Origin: Batillaria attramentaria
Lineage: Eukaryota > Mollusca > Gastropoda > Batillariidae
Length of the DNA stretch: 64,000 nucleotides
Assembly: GCA_018292915.2 (NCBI GenBank)
Contig: JACVVK020000001.1
Coordinates: 1,824,001 to 1,888,000, forward strand
Direction: 5' to 3'
Numbering within the stretch: the first letter of the stretch is position 1; every line of letters starts with the position of its first letter. Made by a program: the position numbers and the translations under genes. Below the pieces are notes generated by a model. That model saw nothing but the letters and a program-made list of their open reading frames with translations. It was not told the DNA's origin and searched no databases. This document shows positions 1 through 12,889 of the stretch, in pieces.

Positions 1-2208
1 ATGTTTCTGTCAGCTTTAATTTTCCTGTTGTTTCGCCGTCCTTGCTGTGCTCTGCTATTACTAGTATTAGTTATTTACAAACACACAAATGATTATACAC
101 ATGGATTTTGCTCACACCTAAAACACGCATGTAGGTTATGCTTGGTCTCTTTTAAGCTCCAAATAACCATAGTTTTTGTCTCCGGGTGTGTCAGCAAACT
201 TGTGTGTCTGGGGCAGGGTCGTTGTGGCCACAATATGTGAAAATCAACACAACAGAGAAATCAGATACTCCTATCTCACTATCAGATATCATGTGTCTCA
301 TCGCTTCAGCATGACTCAATGCTTAGCCTTCCATTGGAGCGGGAAATAAATGTAGTGGCAAAAGGCGGGTGTCACACACTTCCTTGCTATAAGTACATCA
401 TCTTTATCAGATTTCCCCAGGTTTGGTATTAGAATTTAATGTCTGCTTTTTACAAACTGAGGAGTGATACTAATCACACAGTGTGTGACAGATGTGAAGC
501 AAAGTCAAATTTATACGTACACTGACAAGGAAATATTGTACAACCACTTGAAGAATCCAGTGATTACCAGGTGTTGGTGTTACAGTTACTCGCATACTAA
601 ACTTCGAACAGTTGACCGGCAAGCGATAAATATACATTTTTTTTATATGTAAATCATAATAATATTTTTTTTTTTTCTGTGTCAGAGTGTGCCATTAGTT
701 AATTGTTATGCGACAGACGTTTAGTAGCAGTACCCCACGGAAACCGCTAGTCACCGTACAAAAGCTAGTCGGTATGAATTACTTTAAAACACAACCTTGC
801 GGACAGGAACATTGCGTACATCATGATTAATTGGGACGCGAGTCTACCACGCCTCCGCTGCGGAATTTAAATTGACGAACAGTGGTTTGGCAGTATAAGA
901 TACGTGGCTCGGGCATGGAAAGAAAATTACGGAGGCAGCTCGTTCGCTGCGAAAATGTCAAGACCCTGGCTGGCATGCGGAGAGAACATTAGGTACGTGC
1001 GGTGGTGAGCATGGCGGCGCTCGGCCGGCGCTTCGGCGGCTCATGGGGCCGGTCTTCAGCTTTCACGCATCAAGTCGCTAGTCAGTCGATTGTTCAGACA
1101 CAAGGTCACCCCTTCCCGAGATAAATAAATCACACAGCTTATTTAGGCCGAACCATACTTGCCGGCGTTGCCATTGTCCCCCATGGCGTTCAGTGCCCGG
1201 CATTGTATAAAATTATGTCATTGAATTTGATATGTGCAGGGACGACTTGAAGATTTGTATCATTGGGACGCATTCTGAAAGGAAGAAACGTTTTAACTGA
1301 AGTCGGTGTGAGTTATTGTGACCTGATCTTATTTTAGCACTGCTACACAAAGACTGCTAGTGGCTGACGGAATAACTGAGGATGACATTTTAAACTGAAT
1401 TTGCCGTTTAGTTGTGTGTAGGGACGGAAACTGGAACACTTGAACTACAGAGGAGGTTGGAAAGGGGGGAGGGGGTGTAATCTTTCTTTTATTAGTGTCA
1501 CATCCCCAGGGCAGGGTTTAGCCTTTGTGTTGGCGCGGTGTGCGGGAGATCAGGGCTGGAAGGAAGAAAAACACCAGCCACACTGTCACAAGTTCGCCTT
1601 GTGACTGTAGAGAGGTGTAAGGGATTGAAGGCGTTTAGAAACCGGGGCCACTCGGGTTACGGAGCAGCTTATTATAAGGGCCAGCTGTGGGCCACGAGCC
1701 GACTGGAAAACCATCTTTACTCAAGCACTGCATGTCCCTGCTGGCTAGCTCAGTGTGTTAGGGTATGAGCAAACACAACGGGCAAGGTCAGAGGCGGTGT
1801 TGATAAGCTGTTTTTATTGCTGAACCATCTACCGTGAAGAATGGATATGCAGGTCCTCTCATAGCGCTTAGCGTAGGTGCGAATTTTCCAAGGGATTGCT
1901 CGTTTTAATGCAAGGTGACCGACAGCAAGCATACATTAGCGCAGTAGGCTTATGTTCAGTGCAGCAGCTGCGTAATAGCTTCTGCGTTAGCTTAGTGGGA
2001 CACTGTATGATTCAGTGAGATCCATCTCTGATGAAGGTGATACACGTATACTATCTGGATACTTTTATAGAGGCAGTGCTGGTATGATTGATAGGGGTTG
2101 GGATTTGGGATCCCAGATGGCCGTTAGAAAGTACTATAATGGGCATAACATTTCAGTAAGGTCTCGGCTAAGAATTCAATAAGTGTACTTCGGCCAGTGT
2201 TGGGATGG

Positions 2209-2255
<47 letters not shown>

Positions 2256-3217
2256 CACGCACCATGCATCAGTAGTCAAATAACATTTTGTCAGTGATCA
2301 TTTCCGTATGCATGGATGAAATGTATCATTTGCATTCACCCAAATCAAATGTCTAGCATCAGATGGTGGTGTAACTAAAAGCTGGCTTGAAATATTGTTG
2401 AGATGGTTCATCTGAGAATAGATATAATATAGGTTACAATGTGTTTTCGTAACTACAAGCCAGAATGTGTTTTGCGGACACTTTCTAGTGGTATTGAAAT
2501 ACACACCTGCAGTATTACAAGAAGATTCAAGGTTTAACTTTTTTTTTTTTTTACACCTTTAAATCCATTAAGCAGTCACATCTGGGTGTATATTCCTCTC
2601 CCACTCTATCTGTCAACAACAAAGACAAACGGCAGATTCACACACACAAAACCCAGCGTAAAACTAAAACTGCTGCAAGGATTTTTCAGCTCTCCACATT
2701 ATCTGGTATCAGTTTTGCCCATCTAGCAACGCAGTTTAATTAATCTGCGTTGACTTGATTTGCAAAAAGTTTCGTCAAATGTCAGGTTTGCTCCCACCTG
2801 CACGCATTAGCTACATTCATGCTCTATCAAAATTAGTTTTCAGTGTGATCACAAAAGAAAAAAATTCTTCCGAAATAAATCTTCTCAAGACTGATTGATT
2901 GTTGCTCTCGTGTAGATTAAAAAAAAAAAAAAAATCTTTGAGGATATAATTGCTTTCTCTTACATTTGCTGCCATTGTTCTCCTAAGAATAAACTTAAAC
3001 ACACTTGGTTTTGTTGCCTTTGACATTAGCAAAAAGGGGCGGGATTTTGTAATCACTGTACATGCAGTGTTCTTTGTACAGGCAGCACATAATTTTGCAG
3101 TGCATTGAATTCAGTCAAACCATATCTCCAGTGACATAATTGGATGACTGTTGAAAAGGGATGTGATGAATCAGTCGGCTGATCAGTCAGCAGCATACAA
3201 GTGCTTGAGTCATGGTC

Positions 3218-3248
<31 letters not shown>

Positions 3249-3626
3249 ATGAAGAAGTGCTTGTCACCACCACCACCCCTCCCCACACCATCACCACCAC
3301 ACACACACACACTCCATCCCCACTGACTAGGCCGAAGTCACAGAACTGCTGTCTGTCACTTTTTTGCCCTTGTACATCCCGTTCAGACACATATATGTGT
3401 GTTTTGGGCTTTCAAGTTCAGGTTCAGTACAAGGGTTTGGTTGATATAAAATTAATGCCAGAATAGTACAGTGACATAATTAACTGCCCAGAACCCTAAT
3501 GTCAGAAAACCACAGTGACACAATTAACCGCCCAGAAGTCTCACCATGGAACACGCTGACACAGTATGCATTTCAAACAACGTTTTGATTGTAAGCTGAT
3601 GGAACTGTTCATGTCGTCTGTTGTAG
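1..3626 (+). other. Upstream/intronic region of ARID5, no confident coding exon
   Basis: I see no exon here that joins in frame to the first clear ARID5 exon at 3627. The expected N-terminal block of vertebrate ARID5B lies either further upstream, outside the window, or is absent. The stretch is mostly AT-rich with T-runs and a CA microsatellite at about 2210-2260. A GC- and CpG-richer patch at roughly 700-1250 contains a TATA-like TATAAGA (894-900), an ATG at 955 and a strong donor-like AG|GTACGT at 992/993, so it might be an alternative first exon. A TG tract lies at 3221-3248. Confidence 0.5.
894..992 (+). promoter_or_regulatory. Candidate alternative promoter and first exon for ARID5 (weak)
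   Basis: TATAAGA at 894-900 is followed about 55 bases later by an ATG (955) and a donor-like AG|GTACGT at 992/993. The surroundings are CpG-rich. The short frame from the ATG would end in phase 2, whereas the exon at 3627 needs phase 0, so this can only be a non-coding leader or an exon joined through another unseen exon. This is inference from spacing and splice consensus alone. Confidence 0.22.
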
Positions 3627-6404
3627 GACGAACTGCTGGCGGTGTCTGAGAAGCTGATCATCACAGCCCAGGACCTTTGTCAGCTGGTGGTGAACGACGT
3701 TGAGTGGTGCCACGGCCGTTACCTCCACTGCTACCATGACCTGTCTGCCAACGAGCTCACCAAAGGCAAGGCTGACGTCAGCGCTGATCTCTGCCAGGCT
3801 TTTGCCGCCAACAACCGTGGTCTGCTTTTTCACGATGTGGACAAGGAGAAGATGGAAATCGGTACGTTAGGAAGAAGTACTTTGCATGCGCACACACACA
3901 TACGCACACACGCATGCATGCGTACACACACACTCGCTCACATACCTACATGCACACACATATCTACATTCCAGTGAATATGAGTCATGTCTCTTGGTCT
4001 TCGAGAAATTTTGTATCACCTATATCTCGGTGCACATTAACATCTCTCCTCACAGAGTGTGTTGCTTGTGCGGCGATAAGCCCTCAATAACTAACTAACC
4101 TTCCTCACAGAGTCTGAATTTGACTTAGCATGTGGCTTTTTTTTTCTGTGCAGGAGTGGACAAGACAGAACTGCATGCGCCTGTGGTGATCATGAGCTAC
4201 CCACAGTACTGCCGATACCGGGCAGTGCTCAAACGGCTGGAGACCGTGACAGACAAGTGGCTGAAGAACGCCCTTGTGATGGCCATTGGGGGTTTTGCCA
4301 GCACACATCGTGGCATGCGGGTGATGTTCTGTCGGGAGGTCTGTGACTATCCCGAACTGGACGACTTGGAGTTCAGGATGGACCATTTAGGTGAGATAAG
4401 AGTAAACTGTGGGGCTTCATATCCACGTCAGACATCTGTCACAGAGCAATTAAATTTTGAAATGTTTGATTACTTTCTTATCAAGGTGGACATTATGTCC
4501 TGTCATTTCTACACCATAGTCATCATGATTCAGGACAAATGTCCTGTACTTTCTCGGTCAGTCAGTACATTAGTCCTGTCATAATGCCCACGGATATGTC
4601 GCCCTGAAGCCCAAAGGATCAAATCACATTGCCTTCTCTGCATAGGACTGAAAAGAAAGATGGGAACAGTGTCTCATCTGGTCAGATGCAATGCTGCAGG
4701 GTGGTGAATTTTCAGTTAAGATTAACTGCAAAGAGAGTGTAGCGCCGTTCGAAAACGTTTTTGCGCAAGGTGTTTTCATTGATACATGTAACTTTCTACA
4801 AAATGTCGATCAAGATCGTACTTGCAGCATTGCGAGTCGCAGCCTGAAAGAGCTTAGTAAGGGGAGGTAATAAAATGTCTGAGAAGCATAGCTAAAGTGT
4901 TCTTTTACACCTTTAGCATCTAACATTTGGGACTGATGCTTGACACGCATTTTTTTTTTTTTTTTTATCGCCTTTCGTGTAACATGGTAATTGTTGTCTA
5001 TTTTACAGCTCCAAACTTGAAGGGGCGTCCCCGTAAGAAGAAACTTCTGTCCAAGAAGGATTCAAACCAGGACTCTGACAGCAATGGTTATGGGTCTGAT
5101 CAGAGTTCCAACACCACCACATCAAGCATCAGCACAACACCTAAGGTCAAGGTCAGTTAGAAACAAAAACAAACAAATCACCTGCTTCCCCCATCCCCAC
5201 CTCTCTCCATTCCAATATTAGACATGTACCAGTTCTGTGTACAGGTGTAATGTTTTACTGCTTCTTTTTGGCATAAGGAAAACACCAGACTTGTCACAGT
5301 GATGATTGGTAACAATGCCTTTTTGAGTAACCGCTTCAAAGTTCAAGAACACTTTTGAGTCAGAGGATTATGCGGTTTAAGTTTTCTTTAGTGAAACTGA
5401 AAGTTATCATCTGTTTAACTCACATAAACTCACCAGTCATTATATGTATGTTTTTGTGCATTTCAGTCTCAGCGACTGGTGAATAAGAATGGGCTGAGCT
5501 CCGCAAAAAGAGAGACCACTGAAGAGGAGAGGGAATTCCTGGTGAATCTGCACAAGTTCATGGACAAGCGGAACTCTCCTATCGATCGTCTCCCATCCTT
5601 AGGCTTCAAACAGAGTGGGTTTCTTTGTTTGTTGCATCTTCAGGTCAAAGAGCCAAAGCACTTCACACATCCGTAGTGTTCAGGCCTTGTTTTCTGGATA
5701 TAGCTCTAGGTTGAATTGCTGTGCTAGCTGTGTGTGTGTGTGTGTGTGTTGGGGGGGGGGGGGGCAGAAGGTGGTGGCGATGGTTTCAATTTTGTTGTTC
5801 CCTATTGATTGTTTATTGATTGTTTGGTTTGGGTTTTGTTGTTGTTGTTGTTGTTTTTTTTGGTTTTTTTTTTTTGGGGGGGGGGGGGTATTTGGCGATG
5901 TTTTTTTTTTGGTTGTTGTTTATATGGCTTTTTGTGTTTACCCCTGAGAATAGTATTCATACAGGTGTTTTATGTTTCAGTTGACCTCTACTTGTTCTAC
6001 AAAGCTGGCCAACAGCTGGGAGGCTATGATGAGGTGGGTGTACGCTCATGTCATAAAAGTTCATTTAGATCAGACTTGTTCACAGTGGTTTCTTTTTGAA
6101 CTTTAAAATTTATCACATTTCACAGTTCATATTCTTTTTGTCAGAACGGCAGTAATAGTGGTATACACTTGCCTATGACCCTTTTTGCTGGTGAAAACCT
6201 TTGATGTATAATGGTGCACTGGTTATGATTGCAGATTACAGACAAGCGATTGTGGAAGGTCCTGTATGATAACCTAGGTGGTAACCCAGGGAACACTAGC
6301 GCTGCGACCAACACACGCCGACACTACGAAAGGTTTGACTGTTAACTATCTTGCCCATTCTGTCTTCTGTTGGTGAACCCATGGTCTTGTATTTGACGCT
6401 CTAA

Positions 6405-6457
<53 letters not shown>

Positions 6458-9346
6458 GGAGCTGCTGAGTTGTGAGCTGATGTGTTTCGTCTGCAGTGTT
6501 ATCAACAATTACTTACCAAAATCTGCTTGTGGTTTTCACCCTGTCAGGTTGATCCTGCCGTATGAAAAGCACCTGAAACGACTGCGAGTCCGACAGAAGG
6601 GTCAGCCAGCCAGTGGCAAGGGCCTGCCTCCTCCAGCTACCTCGGCCATACAAAATGGGCAAATCAAGAGCAAAGTGAATCGAAAGGTAAAGAATCAAAT
6701 TGTGTCGACAAGAAAGCAGAACTCAGAAACATGCACAGGCATTATATGAATACACTGTCCTTTTGTCGATTGTCACATGTGATAAACTTTGTACTTTCCA
6801 ATCTGTATACTCAAATTTTTGTGAACCTACTTTCCTGTCTGAGTCTGTCACTGATTCTTACAGTGTTTACTGTATTTTCTCTTTCATGACCTTCAAAACT
6901 TTCATAACCTATCATACACTTCTTAAGCTACTTTTCAAATCTCTTGGTCTTCATGACTTGGAACAGGAGCTGTTTCTTTTGCAGCCTTGTCTTGAAAGGC
7001 AAGACTCTGAAGAAAAGAAATCAAGAGATGTTCTGTCTAACACTTCCACTAACAAAGTCCTGGTAATGAACTTTACTTGTTTTAAAAATGTTCAATAAAA
7101 TACTGAAATGAAGGTACCGCTGTCATTACATTGATTTTATAGGTGTTCTTGTTCAGCACTCGACATCCACTAAGAAAGTTCTTATTACAATCTGCACAAA
7201 AACTATTTTGAGTTTAGAATAGCAGTTATACCTGTATTTACAATTTACATGTTTTGGGCAGTGTGGTTGTGTCTGAGTCACTAATAGAGAGGCAAAGATT
7301 CACACGAGATGTAGATGTATGAAACTGTATGATGAGCTTGCAGTGGCTTTTCTTAAAATATTGCTGTGCAGTCGTCAGTTGCTACAGCATTCCTTGGATC
7401 CTATACAAATCTGACCAATATTTTTCCTTTGTGCTTTTAGGGTAAGCCTGTGAAGAAAGAGGAGAAAGATGAGGATGAGTTACAAACACCAATGGAGACA
7501 GGAGTAGAGCCAGTAAAGTTGCACGGTGCAGTCGAGAGAGGTCAGGACAGTGAGGGTCGCAAGGTCATGAAGGTGGAGGATCTGTACGACGTGCAGGCAG
7601 TGGAGCTCAAGTCACTGGCCAGGCAACGGGCAGCAACAGCACCACTAGAGGTGCCAGTGGTCAGGCAGCGTATGACAACAAGCATCATGTCACCCATCAT
7701 GCAGCGCAAACTGATGGGCCACCACCACCACCACGGCCACACCAACCACGCTAACAGTCAGCTCCCCCATGCCCACGCCCACTCCCCTCATCAAGGTTCT
7801 CCACAGTTGCAGCAGGCCTCTGATGGCCATTCTGTGTTGCGGGCGCCCACCTACTCCTCGCACGTGAATCGTTCCCCTGGTGGCACACCACCCTCACGCA
7901 ACCACCACCACCACCAACACCATCATCACCAGCACCATCGTAACAACCACCACTCGCAGACTCATCATCACCAGCAGCAGCAGCAGCAGCAGCTGTACAA
8001 TAGCCAGCCTGCCCATCAGCGTTCAGACCGCAGCTCACATGTTTCCCCACACCGTCAGCAGTCCCAGTTGTCATCCTCCCACCACCGCCAGCAGCAGCAT
8101 CCAAGTCCAGCCCACAGTGGGTCGTCACGCTCCTCCATCCCCCAGCACCTGAAGGCAGCTCATGACTTTTCCTCCCCCAGTGCCTTGGCATTCCAGTCAC
8201 CCGACCTCTGTCCTCCACTGCCCTCTGAACCACCCCCGGCCCACTCAAGTCGTGCTAAGCGACCAAACACGTTCAGTCAGCCACCACCTCAGCCCGAAGC
8301 CGCTTTTCCACATCCTGATCAGGTCCTCAGCAGAATCCAGACCCTCCATCAGTCCAGCTATCCACCAGAGCCAAAGAGGCAGAGACTCAACTCCCCAGCA
8401 ACATCAGTACCATCAACGTCTTCGTCAACAGGTGGACTCGATGAGCCTCTTGATCTCAGTGTGAAACCAGTGCGCAGTGGCCAGCCGTCCAGCAGCATGT
8501 TGCACAACAGGAAGGAGGGAGGCCTCAGCAGGGCACAAGAACGCAAACAGAGATCAGTTGCCCACACCAGCACCAGCTCCAGCGCTAACAACAGCAGCAG
8601 CTTGTCCTCGGCCGTTGGCCAGGGAGCCAGTGCAGCACTTGTCCAGGGTCATGGTCAGGAGCAGCAGGACATGTCCAAGCAGTCAGATGTGCTGCTGCAG
8701 TCAGCATTGTTTGGGGCTCAGTTCACTGCGTTGCCCAGGGTGAGTTATGTGCACTCAAATTTCAACAGATTTTCTGGAGCTAACCCACAGGGCCCATGAT
8801 TTTATGCTAATGCATCTTTGTTAGGTCTGTTGTTTTTTTGTTGGAACTGGTCTCCAGAAATACTGCCTTTGTGTGTGTTGTGCATGCTCAGGCATGTGAC
8901 TCATCCACTAATCGGTAGAACTCTAGTGAAAGTCCCAGAGGGCTGGCTGAGGTTGTTTTCATTGACTAAAACCTATGGACATTATGCGTGTCAGACTTTC
9001 CAGCATATTATTTTTCGCCCAACACATGATGTGCCTACACAACTCCACTCCTCTGCTCGTATGTCCACTGATTTTGCTTGTTCTAATCTGTTGACAGCCC
9101 TCCAAGCCGGCAGAGCTGTCTCCCAGCATGGTGCCCCTGGTTCACCCAGCCTTTATGCAGGCTGCCTTCTCTCCCCTGAGCATGTACTCCGCCCAGCTCT
9201 CTCCCACTGCCCTGCAGCTGGCTGCTTACGAGGAACTTGTCCGTCAGAAAGCTTTATCCAACATGGCTGCAACTTCCTCACCATCGTTCATGATGTCCCA
9301 GTTGCCCGGTGCCTATTCGCAGCCCACAAAAGAGACGCAGAAATAG
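3627..9346 (+). CDS. ARID5-type AT-rich interaction domain protein (ten exons, 5' part missing)
   Basis: Exons: 3627-3861, 4154-4390, 5009-5151, 5467-5614, 5981-6033, 6235-6332, 6548-6686, 6985-7062, 7441-8739, 9098-9346. Phases are consistent and give 892 residues before the TAG. It matches the ARID5B layout: an N-terminal block with DELLAVSEK and SYPQYCRYR, then APNLKGRPRKKK (an AT-hook-like basic stretch). The ARID domain (about residues 220-315) includes LGFKQ, QQLGGYDE, LGGNPG and RRHYERLILPYE. A very long exon follows with His/Gln-rich tracts, MSPIMQRKL, and PLDLS (about 713-717), a CtBP-type PxDLS motif. The C-terminus is rich in Met, Leu and Ala. ARID5 proteins bind AT-rich DNA and recruit chromatin modifiers such as PHF2 in vertebrates. 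The protein start is not found in the window. The 78-bp exon 6985-7062 is the least certain because it is not strongly conserved. Confidence 0.9.
5467..6686 (+). CDS. ARID DNA-binding domain exons of ARID5
   Basis: Four exons (5467-5614, 5981-6033, 6235-6332, 6548-6686) encode the ARID fold. The helix starting near TTEEEREFLVNLHKFM leads to the conserved LGFKQ, then DLYLFYKAGQQLGGYDE, then LWKVLYDNLGGNPGNTSAAT and RRHYERLILPYE. These match the ARID5A/ARID5B consensus including the GGY and RRHYER signatures. The intron 5615-5980 is unusual: it carries two G homopolymers (about 13-14 each), GTT repeats and long T runs. Confidence 0.93.
7441..8739 (+). CDS. Large low-complexity exon of ARID5 with His/Gln tracts and CtBP motif
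   Basis: This 433-codon exon is in phase 0 at both ends, with acceptor TTTTAG| and donor CCCAGG|GTGAGT. It begins with an acidic/basic linker (KKEEKDEDE), passes MSPIMQRKL (compare the SPLAKKKL region of vertebrate ARID5B), then long His-rich runs and a run of seven Gln. PLDLS near 8446-8460 fits the PxDLS motif that binds the corepressor CtBP. The opposite strand is open over part of this exon (7751-8248) only because of the CAC/CAG codon repetition. Confidence 0.88.
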
Positions 9347-12155
9347 TGCGTGTATGTGCATACATGGTGGATTTGTGCATGTCTGCGAGTGATTCACTGA
9401 TTGAGAGGGAGATTTGTGTTCAGAAACATTTTCTTTGCTTAGTTTTATTTGGAACATCCTGCATCATTACACTGCCAGGTTGTATTACATGTACTTGTTA
9501 TTCTTTTTTTTTTTGGTGGTAATTTGCATAAACAAACTTTGATATATATATGTGGAACATTTTGTATTCTTTTGATATTGGAGGCAGTTCTGAAAACAGA
9601 CCGCAGCTGGGGACATGCTAAATAAAAATAAATCCCTCTTCACAGTCCCAAATACCCCTTTTGCTATTTTTTTTCCTTCTGCATCATCTTTTTCATTTAT
9701 AAATAACTGGAATCTGTAGATAGTTGCTGTATGACGTGACTGTACAGTGGAAATTAGAGGACAGATGAAGGGAGAGGGTTTATTGTTTTTGGAGGGGGGG
9801 TGGGGGGGGGGAATTTCACATTGGGTGGTCACATCTTCAACAAATCTCGATGGCAGCTAGCACAATGCATGGAGGTAACTGGTTTCTTCGTATTCAGCAG
9901 TCAGCTTGGTACAGATGTTTGAATGACACAGCTTTGTGAATTTTTTTTTTTTTTTTTTTTCCTTTACACACATAACCGTTAACGAGCTTGGTTGTGTGAC
10001 ATCCACTCGCAGAGATATTTGAGATATTTTCATTGCAAGTCAAATCAAAGCCCATTTCTAATGTGTGGCAGTGTGGGTGTTGTTTGCAACTGTACAACTG
10101 TACTATGGTTTCTTTGTTGTGTACACATTGGTTACCCAGGCATCAGAAACGCAGGGAGTTCTCTTAGAATCCTGGACATAGCAAAGCATCTGAACTGTGT
10201 TCACTTGCGTTGGATTTGTGGATTACTGGTATTGGGTGTTGTGTGATATTGTGGGTTGTTCAGTGATGGGTTGTCTGAATGTGAGACGGTCTTTCCTAAA
10301 ATCTCTCATTTATTCCTTTTGTGCACGAGTGTCTCTTCCTTTTTATCCTGGTTTGCTTTTTGTATGCAACTTCTAGTTTGTTTGTTTGATTCTTTTGGTA
10401 TGGCTTGTATCTGCATTTGGCAGCAATTTTATTGTTTTGTTTTTTTTAAAACACTAAATCATCATTTTCAAGTGTCACTGTCTCTCCTATCACTTTATTG
10501 TACGTTGGGTTGTTGTCCCCCCCCCCCTCCCCCTCCCCCGAGGAAATTTGCTGCCATGCAGTTCACTGTGATGCATGTGTGTGTGTGACCTACATCAACC
10601 CACGCTTGTGAGAGAAGGAAGTGCATAAACAGCAGTCTATTTCAGTCATTCGTAAAGTTCAAAGGACCATCTTAGACAAAATACTTCATATTTGTGTCTG
10701 GTACAATAGCTTTAGAGGTAAACAAGAGAATGATGACCTTCATATATATTGATCTTTTTCCTACTTACAGTCTAGTTGTAATTTCTTTTAAACAATACTT
10801 CAGTTGTGTAGAATCAAGTTGCCAGTTTTAACCCTGGTAGTGTGGAGCCCAGAATTCCGGACTACCTCCATGGCTTTTATAGCACGAGAAATTGATTCAG
10901 TAAGACCAGGGTTAAAAAAGCAAACAGACTGGTACGTAGTGTGTCTTTCTGGCAGAAAAGGAGACTTACAAGTAAGGTTGCAAGAAATGTGGCTCTGTGA
11001 GTGTGAAGCGGTGTTCATACCATCATCAGTAAATAGCCATGTCAGGGATGTTTACAGCTTAGGCAGGTGTTTCGGCGTCCTTGAGCCAGCTAACACTCTT
11101 TCAACTGTCATGGGCAGTTTGTTTTTGTCAGTAGGCCTTGGCATGAAATGCAGACTTGGATGACATAAAATGATTTCATTGAAAGCAAAGCCAAGCATAC
11201 ACTGCCACATTTTCAGCAGGACAAGGTGACATAAAAAAAATTACAGGGTCTGTAGTCAACCTGTCATGTTCTTGCTGCTGCTGGTTTGACAGATCCAGAC
11301 ATCTGAAGTCACTTAACAAGCCCTGTGTACATTCTCTACCATACACTCATTTTTGCCAAGCCTTGAAGCTAGAATTAACGCAACTGTGTTTATATAAATT
11401 CAATCGTGCACATGCTTTGTCATGATTTCTTCATGGCAGATTGGTTCTTACTGTATTGACTTGTGGTTTAGACAAGAGAGGTGCTTAGAAGATGCATGAA
11501 ACTTGTACTGTATTTCATGTTAAGCCTCACCCATCAGTTGTAATTTGATGGACGTTGATGTATTTGCCAGGAAGACTGCATGCGCACAGTCACAGTGAAG
11601 TGGTCATTCTGGCATTGAATCACGTGCAGTGATCTGCGAGCCATTTTCTCTCTTTGTAATGTACTGGATTTCCAGTGGTTTGTACTTTTTGTAATTCATA
11701 CCTCTTGTATTGATATTCAGAGTTACGTACATTTATATATTATACGTGAGACTGTTCGTTTGTGTTAACAAGTCCCTGTGAAAAGTATTTTCTATTATTG
11801 GTGAAATGGTTCTTACTAAACTGTGCTTCATGTGTATTTGAACCTTTGTGATCTTCCTAGATCGTATGTTATTATGCAACGTTCAATCTCAGGTCTTGTG
11901 TGGATGAATGAAAAAAAAAAATGAATGGCTGAAGACTTGTCAAGTTTTCAAAATGGTATGCGGTTCTTCGTTATGTAGTGATTTTGCATGCTGGGCATTG
12001 TCTCTTGTGTGTAGAGTGCCTTGTGTCCATGTGGACTTGTGGGAAAAAAAAATATCACCACTGTATTGCATCCAATCCGTGCAATAGTTACGCTCTATTA
12101 CTGTTCAGTCATAACTACATTGTGTAAACATCAAATAAATGAAGTAAGAGACCAG
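9347..12155 (+). other. ARID5 3' UTR
   Basis: The region after the TAG has no coding signal and is T-rich. Early tandem AATAAA signals occur at 9621-9626 and 9627-9632, and a distal AATAAA at 12134-12139. The transcript may therefore end near 9650 or near 12155. Homopolymers occur at about 9943-9960 (T) and 10518-10540 (C-rich). Confidence 0.5.
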
Positions 12156-12169
12156 ATTCTTCTTTTGAC

Positions 12170-12231
12170 TTACTCTTGGTTGTGCAAGTTGTTGTTTGGT
12201 TTACTCTTGGTTGTGCAAGTTGTTGTTTGGT
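12170..12231. repeat. 31-bp direct tandem duplication
   Basis: Two adjacent copies of a 31-bp unit containing TACTCTTGGTTGTGCAAG lie directly after the distal ARID5 polyadenylation signal. The copies are almost identical, which implies a recent duplication. Confidence 0.85.
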
Positions 12232-12487
12232 TTTGTTTGCAAGTCACTCTTAGCTGCTTCTTAATCTTACCAATCCACACCTACTCGCTGTGACCATGCA
12301 CATAACTGTCGTCATACTTCAAGGATTGTGGTTGACCCACAGGTACATATTTACGCCGATATATTCCATTTTTGAAACTATGCGTTTTTACTCCAGGTAT
12401 TCTTCAAATACAGGATGTGTGTGTTGAACCCCAAAGAGTGCAATTGCTAAATGAATAATTAGAAGTGAAAGGATTAAGAAAGTGGCC

Positions 12488-12617
12488 AGTACTGAGTGTG
12501 GGAACCAGTCTGGCACTGTCCATCTGATAGTGTGCTGTGGAAGTGTGAAGCAAGTACTGAGTGTGGGAACCAGTCTGGCACTGTCCATCTGATAGTGTGC
12601 TGTGGAAGTGTGAAGCA
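12488..12617. repeat. 65-bp direct tandem duplication
   Basis: Two head-to-tail copies with period 65 begin AGTACTGAGTGTGGGAACC; a partial third start (AGTACT) follows at 12618. The copies are practically identical by eye. Confidence 0.9.
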
Positions 12618-12820
12618 AGTACTCTATGGTCCGTAGTATCAGCAGGGAGGTACACAGGGTCTGGTTTCAGATTGGCATTTGTGCAAGGCACCCTGATGCA
12701 TGGTCAGCATCTGGCAGTAAGCCAGTTCTAGGAACCGTGAACCATCACTAAATGAGCAGCAAGGGTGGGTAGCTACTGATGCAAGAAAGTGTTGAACTTT
12801 TTATCACGTTAACTTACCTG

Positions 12821-12889
12821 TTCTGATTTTTGTCTAATCACATCTTTGGTGCTTCACTTGGACATTCACCACTGATCAAGTTTTAAAGT
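12821..12889. repeat. Dispersed 69-bp repeat, copy 1
   Basis: This segment begins TTCTGATTTTTGTCTAATC and matches 14592-14660 with one visible difference near its end (TTTTAAAGT against TATTAAAGT). The flanks are unrelated. It may be a fragment of an interspersed repeat or a local copy-paste event. Confidence 0.85.

Noticed and set aside
3053..3390. Gly/Val and Thr/His-rich overlapping frames on both strands
   Set aside because: They overlie the TG tract and adjacent CACCAC repeats just upstream of the first ARID5 exon and show no homology.
7751..8248. 165-codon minus-strand frame opposite the ARID5 large exon
   Set aside because: It is a shadow of CAC/CAG-rich codons on the plus strand; the plus-strand frame has conserved ARID5 motifs and splice phase.
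8818..9522. 234-codon plus-strand frame
   Set aside because: It reads the last ARID5 exon in the wrong frame; the correct frame gives the conserved C-terminus ending at 9346.
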